From an uncultured Planctomycetia bacterium (GTDB taxonomy: Bacteria; Planctomycetota; Phycisphaerae; FEN-1346; JAACEH01): 57,227 bases of DNA. The translations under genes and the position numbers were made by a program. The notes under the pieces are model-generated. The model worked only from the letters and a program-made list of their open reading frames with translations, ran no database searches and was not told the DNA's origin. Location of the stretch: the NCBI GenBank assembly GCA_903929765.1, contig CAIYVX010000030.1, positions 1 through 57,227 of the forward strand. Direction: 5' to 3'. Positions 36,862-45,761 of this stretch are shown one piece after another; position 1 is the stretch's first letter, and every line of letters starts with the position of its first letter.

Positions 36862-39075
36862 TTAGAATTTCTTCCAATCGTACAGAGTCGTTTCGGAAGC
36901 AACCTTCGTAGCCTGAAGAGCTTGCCATATCCCATCTTCGTCCTGGCCTGCCATAATAGCATTCACATAAGCCGCGGATCCACCCTGCCCAAAGTACATC
37001 AGGTCGGTTGTATAGAATAAAGTTCCATGATTAAATATATTGTAGTAATACTGTCCACTATAGCACGAGTTCAGGCAGAGCATTTTCCATTTGGGGGCGG
37101 CCGGCATGTCGCTCGCGCCGCACACGGCAACCAAGCGGAGGTTGGCCTCCTGGGTTGTGAACGTAAACGAATCGCCCTTTGCAAATGGCGCTCCCTGGGC
37201 TGTGATAGTGAACATCACTGAGCCGGAGCGGGTCGTGTACTGAACTCCGGTCTGAGCTTTTGGCTGATTTGCTTCCAAAGAACCCCCAACTGACCATTGC
37301 TCCTTGCCAGGAGGATTGCTCGGGCCATCACAAGTAACAGTCCAGAGTTGCTGTCCCTTGCTAATATCTCCGAGCAAAAACCGATCATCGGTAGACGGCA
37401 CGCCCATGGCCCCCCCGCCAGCATTTGCCCATGCCCCTGTTGGCCCCTCAATCACGCACGAATGGCTAACCGGATCATTATAAGGGCTCCTCGGGATAGA
37501 TGGGCCGCTGTGACAATCGTCTATGCTTGGTGCAGGTGCGTGTGTATTATAAAATACACAATTGCCGGTAGCGCCGTTCATATTATTGGCATAGTGATAA
37601 CATGGTATGCTAGCGTGTTGGCCAACTACGGAAAATGGCGCATATTGGGGATCATACTGCGGAGGAGGGCCGGGATGATTGTCTCCATATTCCGCCAGTT
37701 GAATCATGAAATTTGGATCGCCCTGATGCTGCCGCATATAGATCCAGTTGATTGGCACATCCGGCTCGGCGCATCGCATAAAATCGCTGATTTTGGTGTT
37801 TAGTTGCTGGTTGAAGTTAAAACCCATGCCGAAATTGGAGTGCCCTGTATACATGATATAGGAGTTATCTCCAAGGTTCTGCTTTCCGCCGCCAAGCGCC
37901 TGCTTCATCTGGGCCTGGGTTGCAACAATATAGACGATTGGGACGCCCTGATTCTGAACGTTCTGCTTATATGCTGCAGCGTAATCACCCGGGTTATCAA
38001 GTTTTATCCATTGTGGGTTACTTGTTTTTGTAAGATATGTGATAAATGGCTGACTGTCATATTTCTGTCCATCCGTACCGTCAAATGCAATGTAGAAAAT
38101 CTTTCCGGTTTTGGCCTTGACATCTCTCTGGGCCGGATTCGAACTGCTTTGGTCGGCGGCGGCATACGCCATCTGACGACTGCCAGTAGCCGGGCCAGCT
38201 TCGACCGAAGCGGTTTGATCCCCGTAGGATGACTGGGAGGTATCAGTAACTTGCACGAGATATGTACTGTCGGATGCCAGGCCGGATTCCGTCATCTGGT
38301 AGTTACTGCCGCCGCTAATCACGCCGCTGTCCACAACCTGGATGACAGAGTCGTCGTCCGCAAGCTGCTCCACTTCGTAGTCATAGGGACCTCCATCAGG
38401 GGGCAGGCTCCCAACACAAAAAGAAATGCTGCACGCCCCATCGTCTGGCTCGACCGACACAATTGGAGCGTTGGCAGCAGGGTCCGAATAGTTAGAAGGC
38501 CCCGTACAGTCTGAAGCGATGGAGCTAGTATTGCTACTATTGTCTGAATTGGCATCTTGAACTGTCAGAATAAATGTTGCCGACTGGGTGTTGGTTGCCC
38601 AATGGCCTGTCGGCAGACCGTAGCCGCCGTACCCGTACCCTCCTCCCGGCGACATATCCCCTTGTGCATGGAGCGGAAATTGTGCTGCTGTTGAAACATA
38701 ATATTGCCCCGAGACCTGGATTGCGCCCGCAGTATCTTGTAGTCGAATCACGCTGTTCCCGGTGTCACCGTCCACCCTTACGTCAACATAGGTTGAGGGA
38801 TAATCGGGAAAAGGAGAAAATCCCCAGCCGCCCGGTGGCACAAACGTTTCCGAGGTGATGCAAACGCAGTTTCCGGCCACGGTGGCTGTTTTCGCCCGTG
38901 CGACGGTTGCGGTGAGGGATGGGGTAAAGTTGCCGCTCGTGTACCCCTGCTCAATCATGCCGCTGCTCACCGTCACCGTGTACGTCCCGTCGCCATTTTC
39001 TCCGGCCCACAACGGATCTGCCAGACCCAGGATGGCGGTCAACACCGCCCCAACCACCAACAGGTACATTTTCAT
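36862..39075 (-). CDS. Cassette 2: exported clan-CD (caspase-like) peptidase candidate
   Basis: The 737-aa protein has a signal peptide (MKMYLLVVGAVLTAILGLAD) and the shared N-terminal module (about 30-165: PGGWGFSPFPD, AIQVSGQYYVSTAAQFPLHA, HWATNT). A fibronectin/Ig-like region follows (about 205-295). The C-terminal 400 residues carry YIMYTGHSNFG (H412) and KMLCLNSCYSGQYY (C671), each after a hydrophobic strand, as the catalytic His and Cys of clan-CD peptidases (caspase, gingipain, CHAT). The 259-residue spacing between them is long for that clan, so an insertion must be assumed. Its ATG overlaps the TPR gene's stop. The gene is more AT-rich than its neighbours, which suggests separate origin. 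Confidence 0.75.
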   Translation of the reverse strand: MKMYLLVVGAVLTAILGLADPLWAGENGDGTYTVTVSSGMIEQGYTSGNFTPSLTATVARAKTATVAGNCVCITSETFVPPGGWGFSPFPDYPSTYVDVRVDGDTGNSVIRLQDTAGAIQVSGQYYVSTAAQFPLHAQGDMSPGGGYGYGGYGLPTGHWATNTQSATFILTVQDANSDNSSNTSSIASDCTGPSNYSDPAANAPIVSVEPDDGACSISFCVGSLPPDGGPYDYEVEQLADDDSVIQVVDSGVISGGSNYQMTESGLASDSTYLVQVTDTSQSSYGDQTASVEAGPATGSRQMAYAAADQSSSNPAQRDVKAKTGKIFYIAFDGTDGQKYDSQPFITYLTKTSNPQWIKLDNPGDYAAAYKQNVQNQGVPIVYIVATQAQMKQALGGGKQNLGDNSYIMYTGHSNFGMGFNFNQQLNTKISDFMRCAEPDVPINWIYMRQHQGDPNFMIQLAEYGDNHPGPPPQYDPQYAPFSVVGQHASIPCYHYANNMNGATGNCVFYNTHAPAPSIDDCHSGPSIPRSPYNDPVSHSCVIEGPTGAWANAGGGAMGVPSTDDRFLLGDISKGQQLWTVTCDGPSNPPGKEQWSVGGSLEANQPKAQTGVQYTTRSGSVMFTITAQGAPFAKGDSFTFTTQEANLRLVAVCGASDMPAAPKWKMLCLNSCYSGQYYYNIFNHGTLFYTTDLMYFGQGGSAAYVNAIMAGQDEDGIWQALQATKVASETTLYDWKKF

Positions 39076-42029
39076 TTGCTGTCTCCTTTTACAGTAGAAT
39101 TCGCCCCTTTAGGCTGGTTTTGTGCCGACTTGGCAAACATTGCCAAGTAATAATCGGCAATTTTTTTGTAGTCGCCCGCCGAATCCGGGAATGACCTCAG
39201 GAGTCTCTCGCCTTCCTCCCGTTGACCTTCTCGCACGAGCAATACAGCGTAGGTAATTTTTGCCCTGTTGCCGTATTCGTCGTCCCGGTTGCTGAGCGCC
39301 AGCCGGCGCAACAACTCCCGCCCGAGCTTCTTGTTTTCAGTTTTCATTACAACATACTGCATCGTGGCGATATTGCCTGCGGCATAGGCGGCCCGCGCCG
39401 CGGTAAACGGCGCGCTGTCGGGATTGAAGGAATTAGGAGGCCCGACTACCTTCATGTATTCCTTGAAGGCTTCATCACGGTTCTGGGTCCAGTTGGTGCT
39501 GGCGGCTTTCAAGTATTGCGGATAGGCCTGAGCAGAGTCGCTCAGCCGCCCGGCGTCGCCGTCGAGCAACCGCTGGGCCATTTTACCGGCGTCCGCAAAT
39601 CGTTGCGTGACGTAATAGAAGTCGGCCAGCAGGACGGCGAACCGTTCTCGCTCGTTGTATGGTTTAAGCTCCTGCGGATAGGCGTAGAGATACCCGTGCT
39701 GGAGTCCCCACCGGAGCCGCGAACAGTCGCTGTATTGCGGGTCCTGGACCCAGCCGAGCTTTTGGTCGAGTTTCTCCGTGCGCTCATAGTTCTTAGCGGC
39801 GTCGTCCTTGCGGTTGTCGACGAAGGCGATGAAACCCAGGCTCTTGGCGGTTTCGGATTCGAGTTCGTCGAAGTAGCGTTCGGCGGTGTAGGAACTCGGC
39901 TTCTCCCCCGGTTCGCGTTTGACCGGTATTGCCCCGGTCAGGACCACGCGTTTGACTTCCTTGCCGTCGACCGTTGTTGTTTTGGCCTTGTCGCGGGGTT
40001 CTTCGTAGCGGACGAAACCGACGACCTCCCAGCCCGCGGGGAAGGCCGGCTTGGCCTCGCGGGCCGGTTTGATCCAGGCGTCGAGGGCCTCGTAGTAGCT
40101 CTTGGCCTCCGTGGGTTCGAGCAGTTGCTCGAAGTTGATGCGGGCCAGGAGCCACAGGGCTTCGCCCTGGAACAGGCTGGCGGGGTACTTCTTCGTAAAG
40201 TCGTCGAGCGCCGCCAGGGAGTTCTTCCATTGTTTCTGCTCGTAGAAGAGCAGCCCGACACTGTAGGCGGCCGTTTCGACGTAGGGACTCTGCGGATAGC
40301 GTTTGACGAGTTCCTGCCAATAAGGCAAGGCCTGGCCGCGCGCCGCCATCAGCGCCGCCTTGCCCGTGTCGCTTACCGCGGGAGACGCCGTTGACTTGGT
40401 GGCGGAGTTGGCTGGCTTGGACAAAGCCTCGACGTACTGTTTCTCAGCTTCGCGCTGGACCAAACTGGCCAGGCGAAAGAGGGTTTCGTCTGTCCAGGAA
40501 CCGGCGGGGCAGGTCTTGATCGAGGCCAGGTACGCGGCCTTGGCCTCGTCGGGCTTGGAGGCGGAGTCGAGAAGCAGCGCTTGGCAGAACTGGGCGTAGG
40601 CCTTTTGCGGCGCGGTCAGCGCGGCGGAGGTTTTGGGGGCGAGCACGCGGTCGAAGAGCGCGGCGGCGCGGTCGCCCAAGTCGGCCAGGAAGTAGATGCG
40701 GCCCAGGGCCAGGGCCAGAGCGGGACGGTTTTCGGGGTCAACGGCGCCAACGTCGGCCGGGACTACCGGCCGGTTGGCTTCCGTGGCGGCAATCAGGGCT
40801 TCGAGACCGTGGGAAGTCTTGGGCGGCGCTGCTTTCGCGGCGGTGGCGGTAGTCGCGGGGCTGGCGGGAGTCTTGACGGCGAGGCCTCCGGCAGCAGCTT
40901 CCTTGAAGGCTTCGGCGGCACCGGGGCAGCGGCCTTCGAGGTAGGCAATGGTCCCGATCCGCAGGTAGAGGTCGCGGGCGGCCAGTTTCCAGGAGGCGGC
41001 GCTCTTCTCGCCGTCGAGGCCCGGACGGAGTTGCTCGAAGGCCTCCATCGTCTGCTCTTTGGCCGTCTTGAGGTCGAGCGAATGTTCGAGGTAGAGATCA
41101 ATGGCGTCGATGAAGGCCTGGCCGCGCCAAGGGCCGGACGGCGAAGCCTTGATGAACTGTTTCCACAGGGCCACGGCCTCGGCGGTCTGGCCGGTGTCCC
41201 GCAGGCACTCGCCGGCGCAGACCTTGCTGTGCCCAGCGTATTCGGTAAACGGATAGTCCTTGACCACGCCCTCGAAACCGGCCAGGGCTTCCTTGAACTT
41301 CTTCTCTACCTGGAGGGCGTAGGCCTTCTCGAACGGCTCGCGGCCGGCGTCGCGCTCGAACCTCAAGCGGTCCAGGAGCCGCTGAGCCTCAGCCTGAAAC
41401 GGCACCGCCTCGGTCGGAGTCAGTTCCAGCTTGTTAATGTCCTTCAACAGTTCAGCAACCTGCTCGTAACTCTTCTGGGCGTCGTCGTAGCGGGCGGCGC
41501 GGGTGTAGAGGTGGCCCAGTTCGATCAGGGCCTCGGCCGTGGCCGTGCCGGCGGGGTGGCCGCGGCAGATGATCTCCAGGCCGGCGATGGCCTGTGGCAA
41601 CCCTTCGACATGGGCTTCGGCGTCCTGAATAATCATTTTGCCCAGGTCGGCCCGGACTTTCGAGTCGGGCAGCGTGGCCTCCTGCGCCAGTTGGCCAAAA
41701 GTCTTCCGGGCGGTCGCCTGAGCGGTCTTCTGGCCCGAAGCCCACTGGCACCGGGCGAAACAGTGCGTGGCCTGGAGGCGGGTCTTCTCGTCCTGGGCCT
41801 TCAACAGCACGGCGCAGATTTTGGCGGCCTCTTCATATTTACCCGCATAGAAGGCCGTCCAGGCTTTGGCCTGCGCGGCTGTGGCCGAATCGGTCGAATT
41901 AGATGCAGGGGCAGCGGGCGATTTTGCCGGCGCGGATTTGCCCTGGCCCAGGACCGGCCCGGTCACCAGGAGGCCAAGCACCGCCGCCACGGCAGAAAGG
42001 ATGAGAACGTACCTTGTATTTCGTTTCAT
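39072..42029 (-). CDS. Large exported TPR protein
   Basis: The 985-aa protein has a signal peptide (YVLILSAVAAVLGLLVTGPV), a low-complexity Ala/Pro/Ser stretch and then TPR repeats over nearly its whole length (for example FYAGKYEEAAKICAVLLKA and YLEGRCPGAAEAFKEAAAGG). GGGAGA precedes the ATG at 42029. The stop overlaps the caspase-like gene, so the two are translationally coupled. Exported TPR proteins usually scaffold envelope complexes. A truncated paralogue lies in the same place before cassette 1, which suggests that TPR plus cassette is the ancestral unit. Confidence 0.88.
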   Translation of the reverse strand: MKRNTRYVLILSAVAAVLGLLVTGPVLGQGKSAPAKSPAAPASNSTDSATAAQAKAWTAFYAGKYEEAAKICAVLLKAQDEKTRLQATHCFARCQWASGQKTAQATARKTFGQLAQEATLPDSKVRADLGKMIIQDAEAHVEGLPQAIAGLEIICRGHPAGTATAEALIELGHLYTRAARYDDAQKSYEQVAELLKDINKLELTPTEAVPFQAEAQRLLDRLRFERDAGREPFEKAYALQVEKKFKEALAGFEGVVKDYPFTEYAGHSKVCAGECLRDTGQTAEAVALWKQFIKASPSGPWRGQAFIDAIDLYLEHSLDLKTAKEQTMEAFEQLRPGLDGEKSAASWKLAARDLYLRIGTIAYLEGRCPGAAEAFKEAAAGGLAVKTPASPATTATAAKAAPPKTSHGLEALIAATEANRPVVPADVGAVDPENRPALALALGRIYFLADLGDRAAALFDRVLAPKTSAALTAPQKAYAQFCQALLLDSASKPDEAKAAYLASIKTCPAGSWTDETLFRLASLVQREAEKQYVEALSKPANSATKSTASPAVSDTGKAALMAARGQALPYWQELVKRYPQSPYVETAAYSVGLLFYEQKQWKNSLAALDDFTKKYPASLFQGEALWLLARINFEQLLEPTEAKSYYEALDAWIKPAREAKPAFPAGWEVVGFVRYEEPRDKAKTTTVDGKEVKRVVLTGAIPVKREPGEKPSSYTAERYFDELESETAKSLGFIAFVDNRKDDAAKNYERTEKLDQKLGWVQDPQYSDCSRLRWGLQHGYLYAYPQELKPYNERERFAVLLADFYYVTQRFADAGKMAQRLLDGDAGRLSDSAQAYPQYLKAASTNWTQNRDEAFKEYMKVVGPPNSFNPDSAPFTAARAAYAAGNIATMQYVVMKTENKKLGRELLRRLALSNRDDEYGNRAKITYAVLLVREGQREEGERLLRSFPDSAGDYKKIADYYLAMFAKSAQNQPKGANSTVKGDSK
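39829..39928. repeat. 100-bp perfect direct repeat, copy 1
   Basis: Identical to 48297-48396. It lies within the TPR gene. The other copy ends at the deletion junction. Confidence 0.95.
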
Positions 42030-42565
42030 GCCGGAATCTCCCGCTGGCACAGGTCTGACGCTCTCAATTCTGCCTTCGGCTCAATAACCGCTCATTACGA
42101 GAGCGATAATCTTCCGTAAATCCTCGCGGCCTACACCTCGGACTTGCGCCCAACCATTCGGCCTGAAAAAGCCAAAGCTACCGTCCGCCGAGGCGACAAA
42201 CGCCACGGTCAAAGCCAAGAGGAACCGCGCCGGCTCTCGCCCTAACGGCGAAGCCGCAACGATTCATCCCGAACCGACACATCACATCCCCATCCAGCGT
42301 TAAATCAGAAACCCAAAAACCGACGGCTGTGTCTCCGGCGCTCCTCGCGAGCGCCAACCCCTACTCAGTCACGCGTCATCAGGAAAGACTCCGGCCGCCT
42401 ATTGTCGACCGGACACTTTGCTTACAACACCACGGATGCGCACGCATCCCACATCAACACCGTGGCCGCACTCTACCCGCGGCCGAGCTTGAGGTCAATA
42501 GTTTTTATTTCGCGTGGTTTTCCCATAAGTAATAACGCCTTGCCCGCCATGACGTTGCGATGTGA
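42030..42565 (-). promoter_or_regulatory. Gap with candidate promoter before the TPR gene
   Basis: This 536-bp gap, the longest in the exported-protein run, holds TTGACC (42498-42493), a 17-bp spacer and TAGAGT (42475-42470). It would give a leader of about 430 nt. In the leader GGATGCG/CGCATCC form a palindrome and GGCGCTC/GAGCGCC form a hairpin near 42340. No gene was found. Confidence 0.5.
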
Positions 42566-44545
42566 CTACTTCTTCGTTTCCGCCTTGGCCGGCTCCGCTT
42601 TGGCGGCGTCGAACGCTTCCTTGGCGGCGCGGTCGATGGCTGCCTCCGCCAGCGAAATCAAGCCGTTCTTCCTGTATGCGTCCATCGTCGTCTTCAACGT
42701 GTCGGCGGACAGCGTCGCTTCAGCCGCGCCACAGGTGGCCACGAACTTGGCAAAGTCCTTGGCCGCGTCGCTCGCCTGCGGATGGACGTAGAGGTAAACC
42801 CGCTGGGCATAAGGATACATGGCGTTCTTCAGGTTGTCCGGCGTCGGCGGCACAAGCTCGGCTTTGTTGCCCGAGCCGATCTGAATCGCCAGCACCCGCA
42901 CGCTCTTGTCGCCCACGGGCAGGGCCGCCAGATCGACCACGCCGATCCCCTGCGAATCCGCCGCCACCGCCGCCAGCACCTCGGCCGAGTCCTTCGTAGC
43001 CGTCACCTGGTGCGACTGTACCAGCACGCCTTCCTGCTGGAGAATCGCCGAAACCGGATCGCCTGCCGGCAACCCGTAGGCCGTGATCGGGGCCTTTTTG
43101 CCACTTGCGGCCAAGCCCGTGCCGCCCAGTATACCCCAATCCGCAATCTCGCCCTTGAAGATTCCGCGTACCTGATCCTGCGTCAGCGCCCCAAGTTGGT
43201 TCGCCGGATTGACAATAATCGCCGCGCCCCGCGCGGCAAGGAGGTATTCCGTCGGCTTGACCTGCTCCCACCTCTCCCCCAGCGCCGCCATTGCCTGCAC
43301 GCTCGGCCGATCATTCAAGAGGAGAAGTGCCTGCTTCCCCTCTCCGCCCAGGAAACCCCCCATCGCCGCCGTGTCCGAATCCACAGCGTTAAACCCCACC
43401 TGCACTACCGCCTTGGCTCGCACATACTCCGTCGCCAACGCCCCCGCCACCTTCTGACCGCCCAGCACACCCACCGACCCAATCCGCTCGCCCTTGCCCG
43501 ACTTCATTTCGGCCAGCCGGGCTTTGCCCTCAGCCTGCTTCTGCATACATGGGGTGACGAACCCGAGCTTCTCGGCAACGGCCGAGCCTTCAGGTCCGAC
43601 CGCGAATTCGCAAAACTCGCTTGCCAAGGGCGGAGCTTTCGGATGCAGATAGAAAACCAATGGTTCAGCCAACGGATAATCCTCCTGAATCACCGAATCC
43701 AACTTCGGTGCAACAAAAGTGCTGCCAGTCTCCGAGGCAATGGCTAAAACTTTCACGCCCAGAAGCGGCTGACTCGTGTACTGAAAGAATCCGATGCCAC
43801 CGCCGTCCGCCTTGACCTTCTTGATAACCTCCTCGGCATCGGCACATTTCTGCATGTCGTCTCGGAATTCGCGCCACCCCGAAAGAAGATACCCGGCACG
43901 CTGCTCGGTAAAAGCCATGCATCTGCGGCGCACCAGGTCGCACGACCATGAGCCGTTTTTTTCGCTATAGCAGTGACTCGCGGATACAGGGCCGCTCAAA
44001 GCTTGCCAATCCGTCCGCTTTCCCCCATCTTTCAGCAACATTCCGAGTTGAGACAGGGCCAACTTCTGGACGGTGTTATTACCATTGACTATCACTACCA
44101 CGCGCCGCCAGCCAACACCAAACACTGTTGGCTGAGGTGAATCCTTCGGAAAGCAATCTGAAAGCATCTCCGCTTGCTTCGAATCAGGATAATGGTAGCG
44201 GGCAATCACATCAAACGGTGCAGCGGACGAGGCAAACCATCCCAGATTAGCCTTGTAATCGAGAGCAAAACTAAGGGTGGCCCCATTACGCCCTCTGCCG
44301 GAGGCAAAAGCCTTGCCAACCTCCAGGATCGGTTCACCTAACAAGCCTTCTCCTGGCCAACGGATACTGCCTGTCAAATCGCGAACGACTTGCGATTCCA
44401 AGATTGGACAACAGATCAGGATTGCCAGTGCTGCAACCAAAGAACACCATATTCTCGACGGGGTGCCTCGGCATCCGCAGTGCCACTCGCCCATGGCGTG
44501 TTCTCCGTCACTGTTTGCAATGCCCCGCTGGAACCAACTCACCAT
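42566..44545 (-). CDS. Cassette 1: exported double PstS-like protein
   Basis: The 659-aa protein has a signal sequence (SLVAALAILICCPILES), a diverged first PstS-like domain (about 60-345: VVVIVNGNNTVQKLALSQLG) and the near-identical second one (about 365-640). AGGAG precedes the ATG at 44545. It matches the 635-aa protein of cassette 2 in layout. Cysteines in the first domain (CYS, CDLVRRRC) may form disulfides. Third gene of cassette 1, followed by the promoter-bearing gap. Confidence 0.85.
   Translation of the reverse strand: MVSWFQRGIANSDGEHAMGEWHCGCRGTPSRIWCSLVAALAILICCPILESQVVRDLTGSIRWPGEGLLGEPILEVGKAFASGRGRNGATLSFALDYKANLGWFASSAAPFDVIARYHYPDSKQAEMLSDCFPKDSPQPTVFGVGWRRVVVIVNGNNTVQKLALSQLGMLLKDGGKRTDWQALSGPVSASHCYSEKNGSWSCDLVRRRCMAFTEQRAGYLLSGWREFRDDMQKCADAEEVIKKVKADGGGIGFFQYTSQPLLGVKVLAIASETGSTFVAPKLDSVIQEDYPLAEPLVFYLHPKAPPLASEFCEFAVGPEGSAVAEKLGFVTPCMQKQAEGKARLAEMKSGKGERIGSVGVLGGQKVAGALATEYVRAKAVVQVGFNAVDSDTAAMGGFLGGEGKQALLLLNDRPSVQAMAALGERWEQVKPTEYLLAARGAAIIVNPANQLGALTQDQVRGIFKGEIADWGILGGTGLAASGKKAPITAYGLPAGDPVSAILQQEGVLVQSHQVTATKDSAEVLAAVAADSQGIGVVDLAALPVGDKSVRVLAIQIGSGNKAELVPPTPDNLKNAMYPYAQRVYLYVHPQASDAAKDFAKFVATCGAAEATLSADTLKTTMDAYRKNGLISLAEAAIDRAAKEAFDAAKAEPAKAETKK
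42581..43450. repeat. PstS-like domain repeat, copy C
   Basis: Direct repeat of 29479-30350 and 33474-34340. It is closest by eye to copy A. Ends are approximate. Confidence 0.85.
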
Positions 44546-44581
44546 CGGACGGCTCCTCCCGGATTAAACAGTGCTCACGTC

Positions 44582-45754
44582 TTACGGCATCTTCTTGGAC
44601 GACCAACCGTCTAAGGCAGTTTGAGCTCGCCTCTGCGCAGACTCTAGATTCGCGAGAACCCCGTAGATGTTATTGGTGCCCGCGCCTGCAATCCGTATAA
44701 TTGTTTGTATAGTAATGGTCTTATGGAAGTCGAGATACTTCCTGAGATATGCTTCGCTCTGCGGTGTCTGCCCGAACTCGGCGACCGTTCGATTCACAGT
44801 CGCCAGGAGTTCGGACTGACTATCCATCTCTCTATCATGCACCTCCAGCAAGTTTTGCCCCAACCCAATCAATGCGGCGTTGAGCGGAGCCTTGTCCTTC
44901 TCCGGCCCTTTCTGGAATTGCTCGGCACAGGTAGCAATCCGATCCAGCCACCAATAGTTGTTCTTAGTTTTGAGTTGCGCCACAATAGCAGGGATAGCCC
45001 TGGAATCCTGACGCTCCGCAAGGTAGATTATAGTGACCACTTTGCCATAGTTGCCCGCAGAATCCAAAAGCCGGGCAATATCCGCGTCGGTAGGCGCAAA
45101 TGCCTTCTCTTTCATGAGATCCGCCGCTCTATACATAACGACATGATCTTTCCGGTATGTTGCACTGGGGTCTTGGAGAAGGGCATAGAATGGAGCGCGA
45201 GCGGGGAAGCCGATCTCGTGAAGCATCTTCAAGCTACTCTCGGGTGAAAGTTGCACCGGCGGCTCTGGCCGCAGGCCATAGAGTGCCATCTCGATTTTTT
45301 CCTGCTCTTTTGCCGCCGGCCAGCGCAACTTATACCACAGATCCGAGGCCCGTTCTCGCACGGCATTAATCGCCTCGGAACTTCCATAAGGAACATTCAA
45401 TAACGCCGTGAGTGCGGGTACGCTATCGGGACGTCCGGCGGCATCGATGCGGTCCAATACGGACTTGAGGATATCAAATTCATCCTGAGTATCCCTCACG
45501 TTAGCCACGTAAAGCAGTTGACGATCATAAGCATGGGATGGAGACGCGCTCGCCCGCGACTCCTTGTCGAGCCACGCGAGATAAGTCCTCCAAAACTCCT
45601 GCGGTTCACCCGATGCGGCTGCTTGTGCTGTGCCGTTATCAGTCTCCCCGGCAATTACTGAATTTTGCGCCACAATTGATAAGAGGCTCAATGTAAGCAG
45701 CACGAACAAACACCGGACAAACTCCGTAACGTGAACACAATATTCACTATTCAT
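44582..45754 (-). CDS. Cassette 1: exported HEAT-like protein
   Basis: The 390-aa protein has a signal peptide (CLFVLLTLSLLSIVAQNSVI) and HEAT-like helical repeats (ARAPFYALLQDPSATYRKD; SRAIPAIVAQLKTKNNYWW). AAGGAG lies ten bases before the ATG at 45754. It begins seven bases after the metallopeptidase-like gene, so the two are surely co-transcribed. It holds the middle place of the cassette. A chaperone, inhibitor or immunity role toward its neighbour is possible but not shown. Confidence 0.75.
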   Translation of the reverse strand: MNSEYCVHVTEFVRCLFVLLTLSLLSIVAQNSVIAGETDNGTAQAAASGEPQEFWRTYLAWLDKESRASASPSHAYDRQLLYVANVRDTQDEFDILKSVLDRIDAAGRPDSVPALTALLNVPYGSSEAINAVRERASDLWYKLRWPAAKEQEKIEMALYGLRPEPPVQLSPESSLKMLHEIGFPARAPFYALLQDPSATYRKDHVVMYRAADLMKEKAFAPTDADIARLLDSAGNYGKVVTIIYLAERQDSRAIPAIVAQLKTKNNYWWLDRIATCAEQFQKGPEKDKAPLNAALIGLGQNLLEVHDREMDSQSELLATVNRTVAEFGQTPQSEAYLRKYLDFHKTITIQTIIRIAGAGTNNIYGVLANLESAQRRAQTALDGWSSKKMP

Positions 45755-45761
45755 AATACGC

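Noticed and set aside
40581-42119. Plus-strand frame of 512 aa
   Set aside because: Antisense to the TPR gene; glycine-rich translation without a fold.
42782-43747. Plus-strand frame of 321 aa, with similar frames at 29230 and 33674
   Set aside because: They recur only because the PstS-like domain DNA is repeated; all are antisense.
29470-44545. Phosphate ABC transporter operon
   Set aside because: Several PstS-like proteins but no PstA, PstB, PstC or PhoU; the domains are probably used for something else.
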